A DNA stretch of 64,000 bases from Ailanthus altissimus (lineage: Eukaryota; Streptophyta; Magnoliopsida; Sapindales; Simaroubaceae), in the NCBI GenBank assembly GCA_946807835.1, contig OX327694.1, positions 4,104,001 to 4,168,000 of the forward strand, given 5' to 3'. Position numbers and translations under genes: made by a program. Below are positions 61,415 through 64,000 of the stretch, one piece after another (the stretch's first letter is position 1; each line of letters begins with the position of its first letter). The notes beneath the pieces were generated by a model that did no database searches, was not told the DNA's origin, and saw only the letters and a list, made by a program, of their open reading frames with translations.

Positions 61415-62067
61415 ATGGAAGGATCATCAACTCGTAAATTCAAAAAAATTTGTGTCTTTTGTGGATCTAGCCCTAGAAAAACTAGTGAGTTTGTAGAAGC
61501 AGCAGAAACCCTTGGTAAAGTGTTAGCTGAACGAAATATTCATTTAGTATATGAGGGAGGTAGTCTTGAATTAATGGAACGTGTGGCAACCGCTGCACAA
61601 AATAATGGCAGTCAAGTTTTGGGTATCATACCAAAAGCTCTAACTGTTGGAGACATTGTAGAAAATATAATTGGGGATGAGTTACAGGTATCATCAATGC
61701 ATGAATAAATGTCTTTTATGCTTCGTAATGCTGATGCCTTCATAGCTCTACCTGGAGGTTTCGGAACATTGGAGGAAATTTTTCAAATTGTCTCATGAGC
61801 ACAATTGTAAATCCATAAAAAATCAATTGGTTTATTAAATGTTGATGGTTTTTATAATGGGTGTTATCTTTTTTTGACTATGCGGTGGAAAAATAATTCG
61901 GTTCATCTGCAGCACGATAGATCCTCATTTCTGCTTCAATTGTTGATCAGTTATTCGATGAACTACAAGCTTTTACACTTCTATCTGATCCAACAATGAG
62001 TCAGATAGATTGGTATACTGATAACAGTGAAAAGAAACGCAAGATAGATTTGACGCTTCGTCTGTAG
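61415..62067 (+). pseudogene. LOG: LOG-type cytokinin-activating enzyme pseudogene inside the retrotransposon
   Basis: Translation from ATG 61415 gives KKICVFCGSSPRKTSEF, LGKVLAERNIHLVYEGG, VLGIIPKAL, IGDELQVSSMHE, then a stop at 61706-61708 in place of the Arg of MHER, then ADAFIALPGGFGTLEEIFQI with the PGGxGTxxE motif intact, further stops at 61796 and 61808, a frameshift near 61860, and a decayed C-terminus ending at TAG 62065-62067. It is intronless and close to the LOG at 16639-17292. The first 97 codons are open. The GGG-to-EGG and GLMG-to-ELME changes would impair binding. It cannot make an active enzyme. Both ends of the homology extend beyond the CDS into promoter and 3' UTR. Confidence 0.85.
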
Positions 62068-62136
62068 CCTATCTATTTCTATATATTTTTAAGCTTTTTA
62101 TGTGGCTTGTTTTATTTTGTTACATGTTTAATTTTC

Positions 62137-62142
62137 AATAAA
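62137..62142 (+). terminator. Poly(A) signal of the element-borne LOG
   Basis: AATAAA in TTTTCAATAAAAGATGTTTC, matching the intact LOG downstream region at 16579-16584. Confidence 0.55.
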
Positions 62143-62189
62143 AGATGTTTCAGGTGATATCTTCTATACTTTACTCTTTCTATATTTTG

Positions 62190-62232
62190 ACATTGAGGAC
62201 AATATCTCAATTTGATTTAGGGGGGGGAGAAT
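62190..62232 (+). other. Athila CATTGAGGACAAT motif and polypurine-like tract
   Basis: CATTGAGGACAATATCTCAA followed by TTTGATTTAGGGGGGGGAGA is the arrangement commonly seen 3' of coding regions in Athila-group elements. The first part, but not the G-run, is also present 3' of the intact LOG (16503-16526, minus). Confidence 0.6.
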
Positions 62233-63418
62233 TGTTGATATTATTGTTATCACCTTATTTACTAAAAAAAAATTTATTATTATCATGAATGGCGTGAATA
62301 AAATGTTCATTTATGTATTCTTGAGACGCATTCTAGTTCTAGAATGACAGAGTAAAGAGTACATTATAAACTTATGAAACACATTCTAATTGGTTTACTT
62401 TTAATGCATTTTATGTATAATTGTTTGTTGCTTGAGTTTTTGGTAACTCTTGTGTAAATAAATTTGCTTTGCTATCGATGTATGATTTTAAAATTACTTA
62501 GTTTAAATCACTTTTTCTATCTATGTTACTAAAGAATAGCTTCCAAAATTATTACTTGAGAACAATACTAAGTCTTGTGGTAAGATGAATGATTCAATAT
62601 ATATAGCCAAGAGAATTTTCATGTTTAAGTATACATATTATTTTCTAAACTCACATATCTTTTGTGAGTGAGTGGAGAGGTTTGAGATAACAGCTTATGA
62701 ACTTTCATTGATCTTTTAAAATAGTTAATTTTTGTTTGGAATGACATTATTTGGGACAAGGAATGATTTGGTTGCTTAGCTGAAGAAAAAAAAATGAAAA
62801 AGTATTATGGTGATAAATTGCTCTTATTTTATAATGATTCTTTATGTCTCTAAAAAAAATAAAAAAATATATAGATTATTAAAAAAAAAAAGAATTCAAT
62901 TCAGTTCAATAAAGTCTCCATTCAATTAAGAAGACTAAAGTCATTAGGAAGCAGTCTTATCACTAGACTCTGTATTCATAAGATTCGCATAAAATAATCA
63001 AAGTCTTGAAGCTAGCAAGTGGCAATAATGGTTTGACTCTAAATAATTGATTTCCCTATCTTTAGATCAATGTTAGTTCGTTTGTCTGTCCCTAAATACA
63101 ACTTTTTCTTGAGCGATTATTTATTTCCAACTCCATTAGTGAAATCCTAAGCCATTAAACAAGTTATTTACCTTTGAGGATATGGAGTTGAGGCTTTTAC
63201 TTGAAAAAGTTTTTAAGGCTATATATGTTGTGGTTTGTGGTAAGAAGGCTTTGGCTTAATTCACACACACATAAATTTTTTTTTGAAAGTAATGATTGAA
63301 ATAACCTTTATAGCGATTGTGATCTTGAACTGACGTTTTATTTGAAATACTTAGGTAGTGTTCAAATTTTATTTATGCTCGAATTGCTAGGGATTAGCAA
63401 TAAGCTAGTTGGAGGGTG
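62233..63418 (+). other. Athila-like 3' untranslated region
   Basis: About 1.2 kb without coding potential between the G-rich tract and the 3' LTR. AGTTGGAGGGTG immediately before TGATGAAC (63419) is a plausible functional polypurine tract. Confidence 0.5.
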
Positions 63419-63592
63419 TGATGAACACTTAAAATTACACATTTAATAAGAGTTTTACATGATTGTTTTGTATTACTAGTGTATTTAATTTTCTTAATTT
63501 AAGTATGTTTACAATATTGTACCTAATCATTTTTTAACTGTTTTGCTGTAGGTTTGGTAAAATAGGCATAACTTTCTATCTAAAGATCTAAT
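63419..63592 (+). repeat. 3' LTR of the Athila-like element, interrupted
   Basis: TGATGAACACTTAAAATTAC onward matches the first ~170 bp of the 5' LTR with few differences, then stops at CTAAAGATCTAAT where a new sequence starting TGTTAACG begins. Confidence 0.85.
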
Positions 63593-64000
63593 TGTTAACG
63601 TATTTTAGGGTGTATGCATGTGATTGTATACATATTGAAAAACTAAAATTATGCATCATATACATGAATTTGGCAGCGGAATTTATCAAGTAATCAACAT
63701 ATACACATGTAGTTCAATTCTTAACAACTTAAGAATACAGAAAACATACATTTGAAGACCTTCGATGAAGATTTCCAATTCCGAATATCCTTACTTCAAC
63801 TTTGATCTCACATTGAAGTGCACTCTTGTCCAATTCTAGTTCACAACAATCCAGTGGGATTGTGAAGCTAGAATAGCAGCAGTATAATCTCCAGCAACAA
63901 TGTTTTGATTACTAGAAAAAAAAATATAAAGGACTTATTTTTCTTTCTCCTTTGGTTTTTCTCACAAGTCTTTGTTCTTTGAAAAACTCTCTCAAAGCCA
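63593..64000. mobile_element. Start of another LTR-type insertion, runs off the window
   Basis: The sequence switches abruptly from Athila LTR to TGTTAACGTATTTTAGGGTG, a TG-initiated, AT-rich non-coding sequence with GGCAGCGGAA and ATATAAAGGA motifs. The abrupt TG junction inside a known LTR indicates an insertion, probably copia-like. The other end and target duplication lie outside the window. Confidence 0.5.

Larger units (their letters stand above)
52925..63592 (+). mobile_element. Athila-like Ty3/gypsy retrotransposon carrying extra genes
   Basis: A nearly complete but mutated element: 5' LTR 52925-54359, tRNA-Asp-type primer-binding site 54366-54383, leader with tandem hairpin repeats, gag 54897-56640, pol 56750-60303, cargo region 60500-62067, G-rich polypurine-like tract near 62220 and another just before the 3' LTR, then 3' LTR from 63419 cut at 63592 by another LTR. 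The gag type, Asp primer and LTR style indicate the Athila group. In place of an env-like ORF it carries a cysteine-rich ORF and a LOG gene, both broken. Many stops are C-to-T or G-to-A changes (CAA, CGA and TGG codons), consistent with methylation-driven decay. Confidence 0.88.

Overview
This is nuclear DNA of a flowering plant, almost certainly a eudicot. It is very AT-rich, contains a 20-exon gene with canonical GT-AG introns, and is packed with plant-type LTR retrotransposons (Ty3/gypsy Athila-like, Tekay/Del-like and Tat-like, plus Ty1/copia) and LINE fragments. The species cannot be fixed from the sequence. Only three or four stretches look like intact genes: a mitochondrial/cytosolic aconitase (37.37-45.47 kb, +), an intronless LOG-type cytokinin-activating enzyme (16.64-17.29 kb, -), an unrecognised 397-codon ORF (17.89-19.08 kb, -) and a small conserved plant protein (2.45-2.83 kb, -).

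Layout. 0-5.6 kb: the small 124-codon gene and AT-rich flanks. 5.6-8.5 kb: solo LTR 'A' with a perfect 5-bp target duplication. 9.7-15.5 kb: decayed LTR-type material, including a Tat-like gag remnant. 16.5-19.2 kb: LOG and ORF397, both minus strand, each with its own TATA box. 19.6-22.7 kb: the 3' end of a Tekay/Del-type gypsy element (integrase C-terminus plus LTR 'B'). 23.0-33.4 kb: a nested insertion complex. A tandem array of LINE RNase H 3' ends (-) has been split by three LTRs (target duplications AGGCA, CAATA, GTAAT/GTAAC). The middle one contains an Athila solo LTR (GAAAA), which in turn contains a truncated LTR 'C'. 33.4-34.3 kb: copia gag pseudogene (-). 37.1-45.6 kb: aconitase. 48.6-52.9 kb: duplicated copia 5' ends and a Tat-like ORF1 remnant. 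52.9-63.6 kb: a nearly complete but mutated Athila-like element, its 3' LTR cut by another LTR that runs off the window.

The most unusual feature is the cargo of the Athila-like element. Between the end of pol and its 3' LTR it carries (i) a decayed cysteine-rich, basic ORF that resembles small nucleic-acid-binding proteins of plant flexuous RNA viruses, and (ii) a decayed intronless LOG gene with its own TATA box and poly(A) signal. The intact LOG at 16.6 kb is homologous to the second of these from the TATA box through the 3' UTR and up to the element's polypurine-tract region. It is also bracketed by a 14-bp direct repeat. The intact cytokinin gene and the retroelement cargo are therefore relatives, either because an element lineage carries LOG or because LOG was captured with its promoter.

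All calls come from reading the sequence. Family assignments rest on recognised motifs, not on database searches.
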